DNA from: Oscillospiraceae bacterium
GTDB taxonomy: Bacteria > Bacillota > Clostridia > Oscillospirales > Ruminococcaceae
DNA length: 64,000 nt
NCBI GenBank assembly: GCA_020054675.1
Contig: JAIHAL010000002.1
Location: 268,042 to 332,041 of the forward strand
Direction of reading: 5' to 3'
Positions 35,052-43,695 of this stretch are shown here, in pieces; within the stretch, counting starts at the first letter, position 1, and each line of letters opens with the position of its first letter. Position numbers and translations under genes: made by a program. The notes under the pieces are model-generated. The model was not told where the DNA came from and ran no database searches. It saw only the letters and a list, made by a program, of their open reading frames with translations.

Positions 35052-37237
35052 TGGCGGAGAAAGAAACCATATATACCATTGACATTCTTATCCAAAAAAT
35101 TCTTGATGGTGAAAAACAATATGATTTAAGCAAAATTATTTCTGCTTATGAATTTGCAGAAAATGCTCACCGTGGACAGACGCGCTCTTCCGGAGCGCCT
35201 TATATAACGCATCCGCTTGCCGTGGCATTTATACTTCTTGAACTTGGAATGGATACCGATACGATATGTTCGGCGATACTTCACGATGTTGTCGAGGATA
35301 CCGGCGCAACGCTTGAAGAGCTTAAAAAACGCTTTGGACAGGATGTTGCCATGCTTGTGGATGGGGTTACAAAACTTGGCAAGATTCCGCTTTTCACTAA
35401 AGAGGAGCAGCAGGCGGAAAATGTGAGGAAAATTTTGCTTGCCATGTCGCAGGATATAAGGGTAATAATCATAAAGCTTTGCGACAGGCTCCATAATATG
35501 CGTACTTTAAGCCATCGCCCGCCGGAAAAGCAGCTTGCCACGGCGCTTGAAACGATGAATATATATGCCCCTATTGCACATAGGCTTGGAATACGCGCTG
35601 TTAAGGAAGAACTTGAGGATTTGGCATTCCGCTATCTTGATCCTTTTGCATATGATGAAATAGAGTCCCTCCTTGAAAAGCGCAAAGAGGAAAGGGAGGC
35701 GTTTATAGAATCCATAAAGGAACGCATAGCGGTAAGGCTTGAGGGTGCGGGATTTTCCCAAAATCCGCAAATTGACGGAAGGGTTAAAAGCATTTACGGC
35801 ATATATAAGAAGATGTATATAAACAAGCGCGACTTTGATGAAATATACGATAAATATGCGGTAAGAATAATAGTTTCAACGGTAATTGAATGCTATAACG
35901 CCTTGGGGATAATACACGATATGTTCAGGCCCATACCAAATCGCTTTAAGGATTATATTTCAACTCCAAAGCCAAATATGTACCAGTCGCTCCACACGAC
36001 CGTTATAGGCAGGGAGGGCATACCTTTTGAAGTTCAGATAAGAACATGGGATATGCATTTTACCGCTGAGTATGGAATTGCCGCGCACTGGAAGTATAAG
36101 GAGGGCGTTAGGGGCAAGGACAAGCTTGACAGCCGTCTTGCATGGATACGTCAGATTATAGAGGCGCAGCAGGAAACAGATGATGTTGAGGAAATAGTAA
36201 GGACTATAAAAAGCGATTTGGCGCCGGAGGATGTTTTTGCCTTTACGCCGAAAGGGGATATGATTTCCCTGCCAATGGGCTCTACGGTAATAGATTTTGC
36301 ATATGCCATCCATACGCAGGTCGGGCATAAAATGGTGGGAGCAAAGGTTGACGGAAAACTTCAATCACTGGATTATAAAATACACACCGGAGAAATTGTA
36401 GAGATAATAACCTCAAAGGACCCGAACCACGGCCCAAACAGGGCATGGCTTGAAATTGCAAAAACAAACGAGGCAAAGGCAAAAATAAGGGCATGGTTTA
36501 AAAAGGAATGCCGCGAGGAAAACATAGTAAAGGGCAAACAGGATTTGGAGCGTGAATTCAGACGCAATCAAATAAGGATTCCTGAGGAGGATTTGGAGCA
36601 TTTTCTTGCCGACGACATGAAAAGGCATCATTGTGAAACCCTTGATGACTATTATGCGGCAATAGGATATGGCGGGATTGTTCTTTCGAAGATAATGCAA
36701 AGGCTTAAAGACAGCTATGTAAAGCAGTATGTCGAAGCTCCGCTTTCTCCGACGAGCACTCCGCAGAAACGCACTACCAGCGCTGACGGCATAGTGGTTG
36801 AGGGTATAGACAACTGCCTTATAAAATTTGCCCAGTGCTGCAATCCGTTGCCGGGGGATGAGATTATTGGCTTTATTACCAGAGGTCATGGCGTTTCTGT
36901 GCATAAAAAAGACTGCGTCAATTATTTGAATGCAATAAAAAATGGGAGCGAGCCTGAAAGGTGGATAAATGTCTATTGGGCATCAAACCAAAATAAAACG
37001 TATAAGGCAACGCTTGATATTGTTTCATATGACAGGAATGGGCTTTTGGCTGATGTGGCAACCGTGCTTTCAGAAATGAGGATTTTCATACATGAAAGCA
37101 AATCACGGGAGCTTAAAAACGGAAATGCTAATATTGTCCTTACTATAAGCATAGGCGGGATAGAACAGCTTAACAACATAATAGCAAGACTTAAAAAAAT
37201 CAACGGGGTAATCTCTGTTGACAGGACAGGAAAATAA
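35048..37237 (+). CDS. relA: Bifunctional (p)ppGpp synthetase/hydrolase Rel
   Basis: A 729-residue long Rel protein. Order: HD hydrolase (THPLAVAFILLELGMD, ILHDVVEDTG), synthetase (KSIYGIYKKM, then YQSLHTTVIG), TGS (VFAFTPKGDMISLPMGSTV), a helical and Cys-containing region (CCNPLPGDEI) and a C-terminal ACT domain. It makes and breaks the stringent-response alarmone. ATG at 35048 or 35051, both after TGAGGTG. Cotranscribed with recJ. Confidence 0.97.
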   Translation: MMAEKETIYTIDILIQKILDGEKQYDLSKIISAYEFAENAHRGQTRSSGAPYITHPLAVAFILLELGMDTDTICSAILHDVVEDTGATLEELKKRFGQDVAMLVDGVTKLGKIPLFTKEEQQAENVRKILLAMSQDIRVIIIKLCDRLHNMRTLSHRPPEKQLATALETMNIYAPIAHRLGIRAVKEELEDLAFRYLDPFAYDEIESLLEKRKEEREAFIESIKERIAVRLEGAGFSQNPQIDGRVKSIYGIYKKMYINKRDFDEIYDKYAVRIIVSTVIECYNALGIIHDMFRPIPNRFKDYISTPKPNMYQSLHTTVIGREGIPFEVQIRTWDMHFTAEYGIAAHWKYKEGVRGKDKLDSRLAWIRQIIEAQQETDDVEEIVRTIKSDLAPEDVFAFTPKGDMISLPMGSTVIDFAYAIHTQVGHKMVGAKVDGKLQSLDYKIHTGEIVEIITSKDPNHGPNRAWLEIAKTNEAKAKIRAWFKKECREENIVKGKQDLEREFRRNQIRIPEEDLEHFLADDMKRHHCETLDDYYAAIGYGGIVLSKIMQRLKDSYVKQYVEAPLSPTSTPQKRTTSADGIVVEGIDNCLIKFAQCCNPLPGDEIIGFITRGHGVSVHKKDCVNYLNAIKNGSEPERWINVYWASNQNKTYKATLDIVSYDRNGLLADVATVLSEMRIFIHESKSRELKNGNANIVLTISIGGIEQLNNIIARLKKINGVISVDRTGK

Positions 37238-37260
37238 AGATGTTTTTGGGGGATAATATA

Positions 37261-37899
37261 ATGGACGTATATACATTGTGCTTGGGAGAACTTGGAACCA
37301 ATTGCTATATTGTTTCTTCCGAAAAGAAAAATGCCGTGATAATCGATCCTGCGGATGAGGCGGAAAAAATTTTTGAATTTGTGCAGAATAAAGAACTTTC
37401 GCCTAAAAAAATACTTTTAACCCATGGACATTACGACCATATTCTTGCGGCGGAAGATGTGAGGGTAAAGTATGGCATTCCTGTTTATGTGCATTTAAAC
37501 GATAAGCTTAAGCTTTCAAGCAGAACGGAAAATTTGCACGCTGTTTTTCTTGCTCAAAAGCCTTTTAAGGAAGTGAAAGAGCCGGTAACTTTTTACGATG
37601 AAGAAATAATTGAACAGGATGAGCTTAAATTTGAGGCAATCCATACTCCGGGTCATACTCCCGGTTCGGTTTGTTATATTTGCGGAGAAGCTGTTTTTAC
37701 GGGAGATACGCTTTTTAAGGATTCAATAGGCAGGACTGATTTTCCCGGCGGAAGCTATGATGATATTTTAAGCTCTCTTGAACGTCTAAAAGAGCTTGAG
37801 GGCAATAGAAAAATTTATCCCGGGCATGGAGAGGCGACAACTCTTGAAAGGGAAAAGCATTGCAATATCTTTATGAGGGATTTTGATGATATTTTTTAA
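37261..37899 (+). CDS. Metallo-beta-lactamase fold hydrolase, glyoxalase II-like
   Basis: A 212-residue cytosolic protein with the metal-binding motif LTHGHYDHI near residue 53, HTPGHTPGS near 130 and the ligand in GHGEAT near 190. This matches the glyoxalase II-like group often next to relA in Firmicutes. The substrate is not known. ATG at 37261 is chosen because GGGGG lies eight bases upstream; a further ATG exists at 37240. Confidence 0.87.
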   Translation: MDVYTLCLGELGTNCYIVSSEKKNAVIIDPADEAEKIFEFVQNKELSPKKILLTHGHYDHILAAEDVRVKYGIPVYVHLNDKLKLSSRTENLHAVFLAQKPFKEVKEPVTFYDEEIIEQDELKFEAIHTPGHTPGSVCYICGEAVFTGDTLFKDSIGRTDFPGGSYDDILSSLERLKELEGNRKIYPGHGEATTLEREKHCNIFMRDFDDIF

Positions 37900-37911
37900 A
37901 AGGGATTTTAT

Positions 37912-39375
37912 ATGACTTTAATTTTTTGCGGCAATTCTTTTAAATATGAAGCCGAAGCGGTGGCAAAACTGTTTTTTCCGGGAGAAAGCTTTGATTTTTT
38001 GTATGAACATCTCCTTGTGGATGGCGATGCCTGCATAATAAGGCGCAAGAAATGCAAAAATTATTCGTTTTGCTTTGTAACGGCAAGTCTTGGGGGAAAA
38101 AGGGAGCGGCGCTGCGGCAAAGTGAAAAATGATGCTCAAAATTATGAAAAGCTTTGCGAGCAAATTCTTTGCAGACTTTTGTTCCTTTGCCTTAAAGAAC
38201 TTACGGGAATTTCTCCTCCATGGGGAATGCTTACGGGTATAAGGCCGGTTGCTTTTATAAACAAGCTTATTGATTCAGGTATTGCAAGGGATGAAATCAA
38301 GAAAAATTTATCAGAGGATTTTTTTGTAAGCGAAGAAAAGCTTGATTTTGCCTTTGAGATTTCCGATATGCAAAGACCGTTTTTAAATCCGGCAAAGAAT
38401 TCTTTCAGCCTTTATATTTCGGTGCCTTTTTGTCCGTCAAGATGCAGCTATTGTTCTTTTGTATCCCATTCGATTGAAAGCGCAGGAAAGCTTGTGCCGG
38501 ATTATGTGAAAAAGCTTTGCGAGGAAATTGCCATAACCGCGGAAATTGCCGATAAACTTGGGCTTGTGCCGGATACGGTTTATATAGGCGGAGGGACTCC
38601 CACATCCCTTGAAGCCGAACAGCTTTTTAAGATAATGGAAACGGCGGCGAAAAATTTCAACCTTTCCGGCGTAAGGGAATATACTGTAGAAGCAGGGCGG
38701 GCGGATACGGTAACTGAAGAAAAACTGATTGCCATAAAGAGTGCCGGAGCAACAAGGATTTCAATAAATCCACAGACAATGAACGATGATGTTTTAAAGG
38801 CAATAGGCAGAAGGCATACTTTTAGGCAATTTCTTGACAGTTATGCCCTTGCAAGAAATCTTGGATTTTCAAATATAAATATGGACTTGATAGCCGGACT
38901 TCCGACGGATACCCTTGAAAGCTTTAAGACATCCGTTGATAAGGCAATAGAGCTTAATCCCGAAAGCATTACAGTCCATACGCTTACATTGAAAAGGTCT
39001 TCAAATCTTTTTGGCGATTTTGAAAAAGTAAAGGACAATCCGGTTGGAAAGATGGTTTCATATTCGCAAAAGGCTCTTAAAAACGCAGGGTATAGGCCAT
39101 ATTACCTTTACCGTCAAAAAAATACCCTTGACAATCTTGAAAATGCGGGATATGCTAAAAAAGGATATGAAAGCCTGTACAATATTTTTATAATGGAAGA
39201 AATACAAACCATACTTGCTGTAGGAGCGGGGGCATCCACAAAGCTTGTGAACCTTTCAAAAGGCAATATAAAAAGAGTGTATAATTATAAGTTCCCTTAT
39301 GAATATATAGGCAGATTTAATATGCTTATGGAACGAAAACAGGAAATAATTGATTTTTTTGAAGGAGTTGATTAG
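37912..39375 (+). CDS. hemZ: HemZ, coproporphyrinogen dehydrogenase-like radical SAM protein
   Basis: A 487-residue protein. After an N-terminal HemZ-specific region (about 1-160) comes the radical SAM motif PFCPSRCSYCSFVS near residue 170, then VYIGGGTPTSLE and the HemN-type C-terminal region. HemN-type enzymes convert coproporphyrinogen III to protoporphyrinogen IX; HemZ is a related Firmicute form whose role is less clear. The rel–MBL–hemZ order is conserved in Clostridia. Confidence 0.93.
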   Translation: MTLIFCGNSFKYEAEAVAKLFFPGESFDFLYEHLLVDGDACIIRRKKCKNYSFCFVTASLGGKRERRCGKVKNDAQNYEKLCEQILCRLLFLCLKELTGISPPWGMLTGIRPVAFINKLIDSGIARDEIKKNLSEDFFVSEEKLDFAFEISDMQRPFLNPAKNSFSLYISVPFCPSRCSYCSFVSHSIESAGKLVPDYVKKLCEEIAITAEIADKLGLVPDTVYIGGGTPTSLEAEQLFKIMETAAKNFNLSGVREYTVEAGRADTVTEEKLIAIKSAGATRISINPQTMNDDVLKAIGRRHTFRQFLDSYALARNLGFSNINMDLIAGLPTDTLESFKTSVDKAIELNPESITVHTLTLKRSSNLFGDFEKVKDNPVGKMVSYSQKALKNAGYRPYYLYRQKNTLDNLENAGYAKKGYESLYNIFIMEEIQTILAVGAGASTKLVNLSKGNIKRVYNYKFPYEYIGRFNMLMERKQEIIDFFEGVD

Positions 39376-39376
39376 A

Positions 39377-39733
39377 ATGTCGGCATTTGATGAATTTGTT
39401 TACGGAGCAAAAAAGTGCTTTGACGCTGCAGCTGTAAAAACCAATGAATTTATAGAGGCATCAAAGATACAAATTGAAAAATCCCAGCTTAATTGTGAAC
39501 TTAGGGATGAGTATGTAAAGCTTGGCAAGGCTTGCTATGATATGTCTGAATCGGGAATTGACAATACCGCAAAAATGCAGGCCATAATTGAAAGGATAAA
39601 CAGCATAAAAGAAGAACTAAAGCTTGCCGAGGAAAATTTTAAAAGCAAAAAGCCAAAGATTTGTCCTAATTGCGGCAGCAAAAATGATTATGGTTTTAAA
39701 TACTGCTCAAAATGCGGTTCAAAACTTGATTAA
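39377..39733 (+). CDS. Zinc-ribbon coiled-coil protein
   Basis: A 118-residue protein, helical for residues 1-90 with heptad-like spacing, then a C-terminal zinc ribbon ICPNCGSKNDYGFKYCSKCG with two CxxC pairs. ATG at 39377 follows GGAGTTGATTAG right after the hemZ stop. No known function; such proteins may be adaptors. Confidence 0.8.
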   Translation: MSAFDEFVYGAKKCFDAAAVKTNEFIEASKIQIEKSQLNCELRDEYVKLGKACYDMSESGIDNTAKMQAIIERINSIKEELKLAEENFKSKKPKICPNCGSKNDYGFKYCSKCGSKLD

Positions 39734-39751
39734 AAAAGCGGGATGTTTAAA

Positions 39752-40174
39752 ATGAAGGTGCAGCTTTATAATTTAAAAGAACTTTCACTGTATAAATTTG
39801 TTGTAATTCTTGCAAAGCATAATGGCGATTGGATTTTTTGCAGGAAAAAAGGCAGCGATACTTGGGAGTTTCCGGGCGGGCATATAGACGGCCATGAAAA
39901 GCCAATCGATGCGGCAAAGAGGGAATTAAGGGAAGAAACCGGTGCAGAGGAATTTTCAATAAAGCCTGTTTTTGATTATTCAGTTGCTGACGGTGATTCT
40001 TTTTCATCCGGAATGGTATTTTATGCCGATGTGTCAAAGCTTGGTAAGCTTCCTGATTTTGAAATGGAGAAAATTGCGTTCTTCAAAGAGGTTCCGCAAA
40101 AGCTTACTTATCCTGAAATTGTTCCAATACTTGTGGAGCATTTCAATAAACTTAAACTTACGGGCAAAATTTAA
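39752..40174 (+). CDS. NUDIX hydrolase
   Basis: A 140-residue NUDIX protein with the complete box GGHIDGHEKPIDAAKRELRE followed by ETGAEE, the G-x5-E-x7-REUxEExGU pattern. It cleaves nucleoside diphosphate-linked compounds; the group resembles 8-oxo-dGTP diphosphatases, but the substrate cannot be told. ATG at 39752 is chosen over 39743 because GCGGG needs the space. Confidence 0.88.
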   Translation: MKVQLYNLKELSLYKFVVILAKHNGDWIFCRKKGSDTWEFPGGHIDGHEKPIDAAKRELREETGAEEFSIKPVFDYSVADGDSFSSGMVFYADVSKLGKLPDFEMEKIAFFKEVPQKLTYPEIVPILVEHFNKLKLTGKI

Positions 40175-40183
40175 AGAGGTAGT

Positions 40184-41539
40184 ATGTTGAAAAAGAATGA
40201 TGAGATAATTGTTTCAGTAGATGGCATGACAAGCGAAGGCAATGGAGTCGGAAGATTTGAAGGGATGGCAGTGTTCATCCCTTTTTCCGCAGTGGGGGAT
40301 GTTTTAAAAGTTCACATAACAAAAGTGCAGAAAACTTTTGCCTATGGGATAATAAAAGAAATAATAACTCCTTCTCCGGACAGGATTGAAGCGGATTGTC
40401 CTGTATTTGGAAAATGCGGTGGATGTTCGTTCAGACATATTTCATATGATGCCGAGCTTTCAATTAAAGAAAATATTGTAAAAGATGCTTTCAAAAGGAT
40501 AGGCAAGCTTGATGTTCCTTTTGAAGGTATTCTTGGATGTGAAGAAAGAAATTTTTACAGAAATAAAGCGCAGTATCCGGTTGCGGAAATTGACGGGAAG
40601 GCGGTATGCGGGTTTTATTCCAAAAGGAGCCATAGGGTGGTTCCTTTTGTTTCGTGCAAATTGCAGCCTTCGGTTTTTGAAGAGATTTTAAATTTTATTC
40701 TTTCCTACATTAATCAAAATAAAATACCGGCCTATGACGAATCGGCAGGCAAGGGAATTTTAAGGCACATTTATATCAGACAGGGTTATCATTCAAAAGA
40801 AGTAATGGTTTGTTTTGTTGTTTTTAAAGATATAAAGGCAAGGCTTTTGCCGTTGGCAGAAATGATTTGTGAAAAGTTTAGTGATGTAAAGTCGGTTGTG
40901 ATGAATGTAAATCCGATGAATACTAATGTTATTTTAGGGGATAAGACCGAAATCCTTTTGGGAAGCGAAGAAATTTTTGATTTGATGTGCGGGAACAAAA
41001 TAAAACTTTCGCCTCAATCTTTTTATCAGATAAATACTGCACAGGCGGAAAAGCTTTACGGGATAGTGCGTGATTATGCAGAGCTTTCAGGTAAGGAAAC
41101 CGTTATGGATTTGTATTGCGGAGCGGGGACGATAGGACTTTCGCTGGCAAAGAATGCAGCTCAAATTATAGGGGTGGAGGTAATTCCGGAAGCCATTGAA
41201 AATGCTAAAGAAAATGCAAGTGAAAATGGAATATCAAATGCACAGTTTATATGCGGGGATGCTGCGGATATTGCGCAAGAACTTGCCAGAAATGGACATG
41301 CTCCGGATATAATCATTGTGGACCCCCCGCGCAAAGGATGCGAAAAAGAAACTCTTGATGCAATTTTGCAGATGAATCCAAAGAAAATTATAATGGTTTC
41401 CTGCAATAGTGCCACTGCTGCAAGAGATTGTGCGTACCTTTGCGAAAGCGGATACATTCCCATTAAAGGCCGTGCAGTGGATTTGTTCCCAGCGACGGAG
41501 CATGTTGAGACGGTAGTATTGATGTCAATGGTAAAATAG
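40184..41539 (+). CDS. rlmD: 23S rRNA (uracil-5-)-methyltransferase RlmD
   Basis: A 451-residue RumA/TrmA-type enzyme that methylates uridine in 23S rRNA. It has an N-terminal TRAM domain, the iron-sulfur site CPVFGKCGGCSF (about residues 69-80), the AdoMet motif DLYCGAGTIGLSL (about 307) and the catalytic MVSCNSATAARD near 405. It ends TEHVETVVLMSMVK. In Firmicutes the DNA encoding HVETVVLMS is a frequent integration site, and the sequence after it here changes character, so the last residues may come from an inserted element. Confidence 0.94.
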   Translation: MLKKNDEIIVSVDGMTSEGNGVGRFEGMAVFIPFSAVGDVLKVHITKVQKTFAYGIIKEIITPSPDRIEADCPVFGKCGGCSFRHISYDAELSIKENIVKDAFKRIGKLDVPFEGILGCEERNFYRNKAQYPVAEIDGKAVCGFYSKRSHRVVPFVSCKLQPSVFEEILNFILSYINQNKIPAYDESAGKGILRHIYIRQGYHSKEVMVCFVVFKDIKARLLPLAEMICEKFSDVKSVVMNVNPMNTNVILGDKTEILLGSEEIFDLMCGNKIKLSPQSFYQINTAQAEKLYGIVRDYAELSGKETVMDLYCGAGTIGLSLAKNAAQIIGVEVIPEAIENAKENASENGISNAQFICGDAADIAQELARNGHAPDIIIVDPPRKGCEKETLDAILQMNPKKIIMVSCNSATAARDCAYLCESGYIPIKGRAVDLFPATEHVETVVLMSMVK

Positions 41540-41550
41540 CATGAAGTCCG

Positions 41551-41590
41551 GAAAGCCTTATATATCAAGGTTTTTCACACTTATGGGTTT
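41551..41590. repeat. Imperfect repeat copy 1 after rlmD (possible attachment-site arm)
   Basis: The stretch around AAAGCC-TTATATATCAAGG-TTTTTC...ATGGG resembles AAAGCCCTTGAAATCAAGGG-CTTTTC...ATGGG at 43250-43288. The two copies flank the lnu-like gene, zinc-ribbon gene and recombinase remnant. Similarity was judged by eye and is partial. Confidence 0.35.
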
Positions 41591-41594
41591 GAAA

Positions 41595-41631
41595 CCCGCA
41601 AAGCAAAAATAACATTTTTTCGCTTTGCGGG
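41595..41631. other. Perfect ten-base-pair hairpin without T tract
   Basis: CCCGCAAAGC (41595-41604) pairs with GCTTTGCGGG (41622-41631), and the loop itself pairs (AAAAAT with ATTTTT). No T tract follows, so it is unlikely to be a terminator. It lies at the presumed element edge. Confidence 0.6.
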
Positions 41632-41664
41632 AACAAGTCAACAAATGCCCTATTTGATAGTTAA

Positions 41665-41780
41665 GTGGTCAGGTTAGATGTCAGTGCTCGGTGAGTGCAC
41701 GATTTAGATGTCAGCCTTCGCGAGTGCACGATTTAGATGTTTTTTCGGAATTTTTTGAGGTTGCGTGGTCAGGTTGGATG
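41665..41780. repeat. Direct repeats: GTGGTCAGGTTRGATG (x2, third at 42424) and a tandem of about 29 bases
   Basis: GTGGTCAGGTTAGATG at 41665-41680 recurs as GTGGTCAGGTTGGATG at 41765-41780, exactly 100 bases away, and as ATGGTCAGGTTGGAAG at 42424-42439. Between the first two, a unit TTAGATGTCAG...GAGTGCACGA occurs at 41674-41703 and 41704-41731. The 300 bases before the lnu-like gene hold no other gene that I can support. Confidence 0.65.
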
Positions 41781-41838
41781 TTGGCTAAAAAATGTTGTTT
41801 ATTGTAGCTATAAATTTGAATTTGAACGGAGGGGTTGC

Positions 41839-42333
41839 ATGGTAAATGAAAAAGATGCCATTGAGATAATTTTATATGCCGAAGAAAGTGAGATTGCCAT
41901 TTGGTTAGATGGCGGCTGGGGAGTTGATGCTCTATTAGGAGAGGAAACAAGGGTCCACAACGATATTGATTTGTTTGTGGAAAAAAGCAATAGCAAAAAA
42001 TTTCTTGAAATAATAAAAGATGAAGGCTTTGCTGAAGTTATCGAAGCATATACCACTACAGATCACACGGTTTGGAAGGACGCTAAAGGCAGGATAATCG
42101 ATCTTCATATATTTGAATTCGACGAACAGGGATACCTTGTTTTTGAAGGAGAAGCTTATTCTCCGGAAGTGTTTAGTGGTATCGGGAAAATAGGAGATAA
42201 AGAGGTAAAGTGTATAAATGCTAAGAATCAAGTTTTATTTCACTTGGGATATGAGCATGATGAAAATGATGTTCATGATGTAAGACTTTTGTGCGAGAGG
42301 TTTAATATTCCTATTCCGAATGAATATAAGTAA
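41839..42333 (+). CDS. Lincosamide nucleotidyltransferase-like protein (Lnu(A/C/D) type)
   Basis: A 164-residue nucleotidyltransferase. The motif GGWGVDALLG followed by TRVHNDIDLFVE holds the metal-binding aspartates, and DLHIFEFDEQG and HLGYEHDENDVHDVRLLCE match the LinA/Lnu family that inactivates lincomycin and clindamycin by adenylylation. Length equals that of the Lnu(C) type. ATG at 41839 follows CGGAGG. Placement in a mobile-element scar suits a resistance gene. Substrate range is inferred only. Confidence 0.78.
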   Translation: MVNEKDAIEIILYAEESEIAIWLDGGWGVDALLGEETRVHNDIDLFVEKSNSKKFLEIIKDEGFAEVIEAYTTTDHTVWKDAKGRIIDLHIFEFDEQGYLVFEGEAYSPEVFSGIGKIGDKEVKCINAKNQVLFHLGYEHDENDVHDVRLLCERFNIPIPNEYK

Positions 42334-42502
42334 ATGAGCAAATTTCAATTTGTCCTTGAACCTAAACACAAGAAAAAGTACGGTAGCCTATTTGAAATTA
42401 CTTTCTACTATTTCCGAGGTTTTATGGTCAGGTTGGAAGTTTTGTCTTGCATGTGGTGGTAAATTACCGATTATAGATGATTATTTTGAAGGAGGAGAGA
42501 TT

Positions 42503-42721
42503 ATGAGTGATTATCCTAACTGCAAATCTTGTGGAGCGAAAATGACGGAGTATGATGGGTGTTCATGGTACACTTGTCCTGAATGTGGGCAAGCTATTCG
42601 AGACAATGAAAACGGGTCTTGGACATGGAGAGATGAAATCTTCGGTCGTGGATCTAAGCATCACAAATCAGATTTTGATCTTGCCGACTTCTGTCGAGGT
42701 GGGGAGTTATCTGAGGATTGA
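42503..42721 (+). CDS. Small zinc-ribbon protein
   Basis: A 72-residue protein with two CxxC pairs (CKSCGAK, CPECGQ), an acidic tail and a clear GGAGGAG before the ATG at 42503. The frame is open upstream with another CxxC-like piece (CLACGGK), which may be the remnant of a related gene. No function known. Confidence 0.6.
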   Translation: MSDYPNCKSCGAKMTEYDGCSWYTCPECGQAIRDNENGSWTWRDEIFGRGSKHHKSDFDLADFCRGGELSED

Positions 42722-42758
42722 TTAATCATTCGGAATAAAATCTGAAGAATAAACAACA

Positions 42759-42792
42759 CCCTCCCGGCTGTGAATCATCACGAACAGGAGGG
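42759..42792 (-). terminator. Terminator-like hairpin after the recombinase fragment
   Basis: CCCTCC at 42759-42764 pairs with GGAGGG at 42787-42792. On the minus strand it follows the recombinase remnant and is succeeded by a modest T-rich stretch. Confidence 0.45.
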
Positions 42793-42807
42793 CATTTTGC
42801 TGTATAT

Positions 42808-43221
42808 TTATTCATTAACATCCACAGTCAACCCGGACTTAAATTCCACAGTGAATTTCTTCTCATTTACTGTGACCTTCTCAACCAGCCGTCGGACAAG
42901 CTGCTCGTCGTATTCGGTGAGAGCGGTGGGTTGTTTCTTTAGGAATGTACTCATATCAGTAATGCGTTTTTTAAGTTCATCACGGTTAGCGCTTTCAAGC
43001 AGCAGCTTCTGCTTTTGGTCACGAAGGTGGTGAATCTCATTGCCGACCTTTGACATAATCCCCGTTAGAAGAGACCAAAACATTTGCCAGTCGTCAGATG
43101 ACAGTAAAAAACGGCTTAATGCTGTTTTTATATTGTTGTAGGACACGACGACTCCGGTGTACCAGTTTTGTAACACAAAAGCGCGAGCCAATAAGCGGGC
43201 AAATCCGGGTGGCGCCTCCAC
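42808..43221 (-). pseudogene. C-terminal remnant of a large serine recombinase
   Basis: The last 65 or so residues of this 137-residue frame (DELKKRITDMSTFLKKQPTA, then EYDEQLVRRLVEKVTVNEKKFTVEF) match the C-terminal tail of large serine recombinases of Firmicute integrative elements. The resolvase domain with the catalytic serine and the zinc-ribbon domain are missing. The first 50 residues are not recognised and may be out-of-frame sequence. There is no good ribosome site. It is read as a broken gene left by deletion or replacement. Confidence 0.72.
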
Positions 43222-43235
43222 ATCATAACACTAAA

Positions 43236-43245
43236 TTTGATACAA
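43236..43245 (+). repeat. ATTTGATACAA repeat, copy 1 (copy 2 at 43589-43599)
   Basis: The word ATTTGATACAA occurs at 43235-43245 and 43589-43599. Each copy lies directly before a strong hairpin. The meaning is unknown. Confidence 0.5.
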
Positions 43246-43275
43246 CGAAAAGCCCTTGAAATCAAGGGCTTTTCG
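43246..43275. terminator. Fourteen-base-pair hairpin, terminator-like
   Basis: CGAAAAGCCCTTGA pairs perfectly with TCAAGGGCTTTTCG across two bases. T and A runs are on the arms, so it may work in either direction. Confidence 0.6.
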
Positions 43276-43342
43276 GCGTTTCATGGGAAATTTTGATGGC
43301 TTTATCACGCTGCTTTTCACGCTCGGATTGGAAACAATAGGA

Positions 43343-43369
43343 AAAAATGCACCCGCTGGGTGCATTTTT
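43343..43369. terminator. Bidirectional intrinsic terminator
   Basis: AAAAATGCACCC (43343-43354) pairs with GGGTGCATTTTT (43358-43369) around GCT. Confidence 0.75.
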
Positions 43370-43599
43370 GATGGGTTGGGTGCATATTATGTAAACTTAA
43401 AGTTTTTCTTCAATTAGCAAATTTGAGTCTTTTCAAAGATTGTGTAAACCTCCGAAATTGGTGTAAAATATGGGTCTTAAGTTCACGGGGGTAGATCGAG
43501 AACGGTTCTTATAGGTGTGTTTTATATTCGTGGAAATAAGTCAACATATAGCTTAAATCCTGCTGACTCTACGGTGTTGAGACCATTGATTTGATACAA

Positions 43600-43642
43600 T
43601 GCACACCCTTACAGTTCATTAGGGTAAGGGTGTGCATTTTTG
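43600..43642 (+). terminator. Intrinsic terminator
   Basis: TGCACACCCTTAC (43600-43612) pairs perfectly with GTAAGGGTGTGCA (43624-43636), followed by TTTTTGT. The region 43222-43695 holds three such hairpins and no gene that I can support. Confidence 0.8.
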
Positions 43643-43695
43643 TATTTATTATAAGATGTTTCGCCAACGAGCAGAGTTTCGCGTGCGAGCAAGCG

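Noticed and set aside
43236-43642. CRISPR array
   Set aside because: The repeats are only eleven bases and occur twice, without regular spacers or cas genes.
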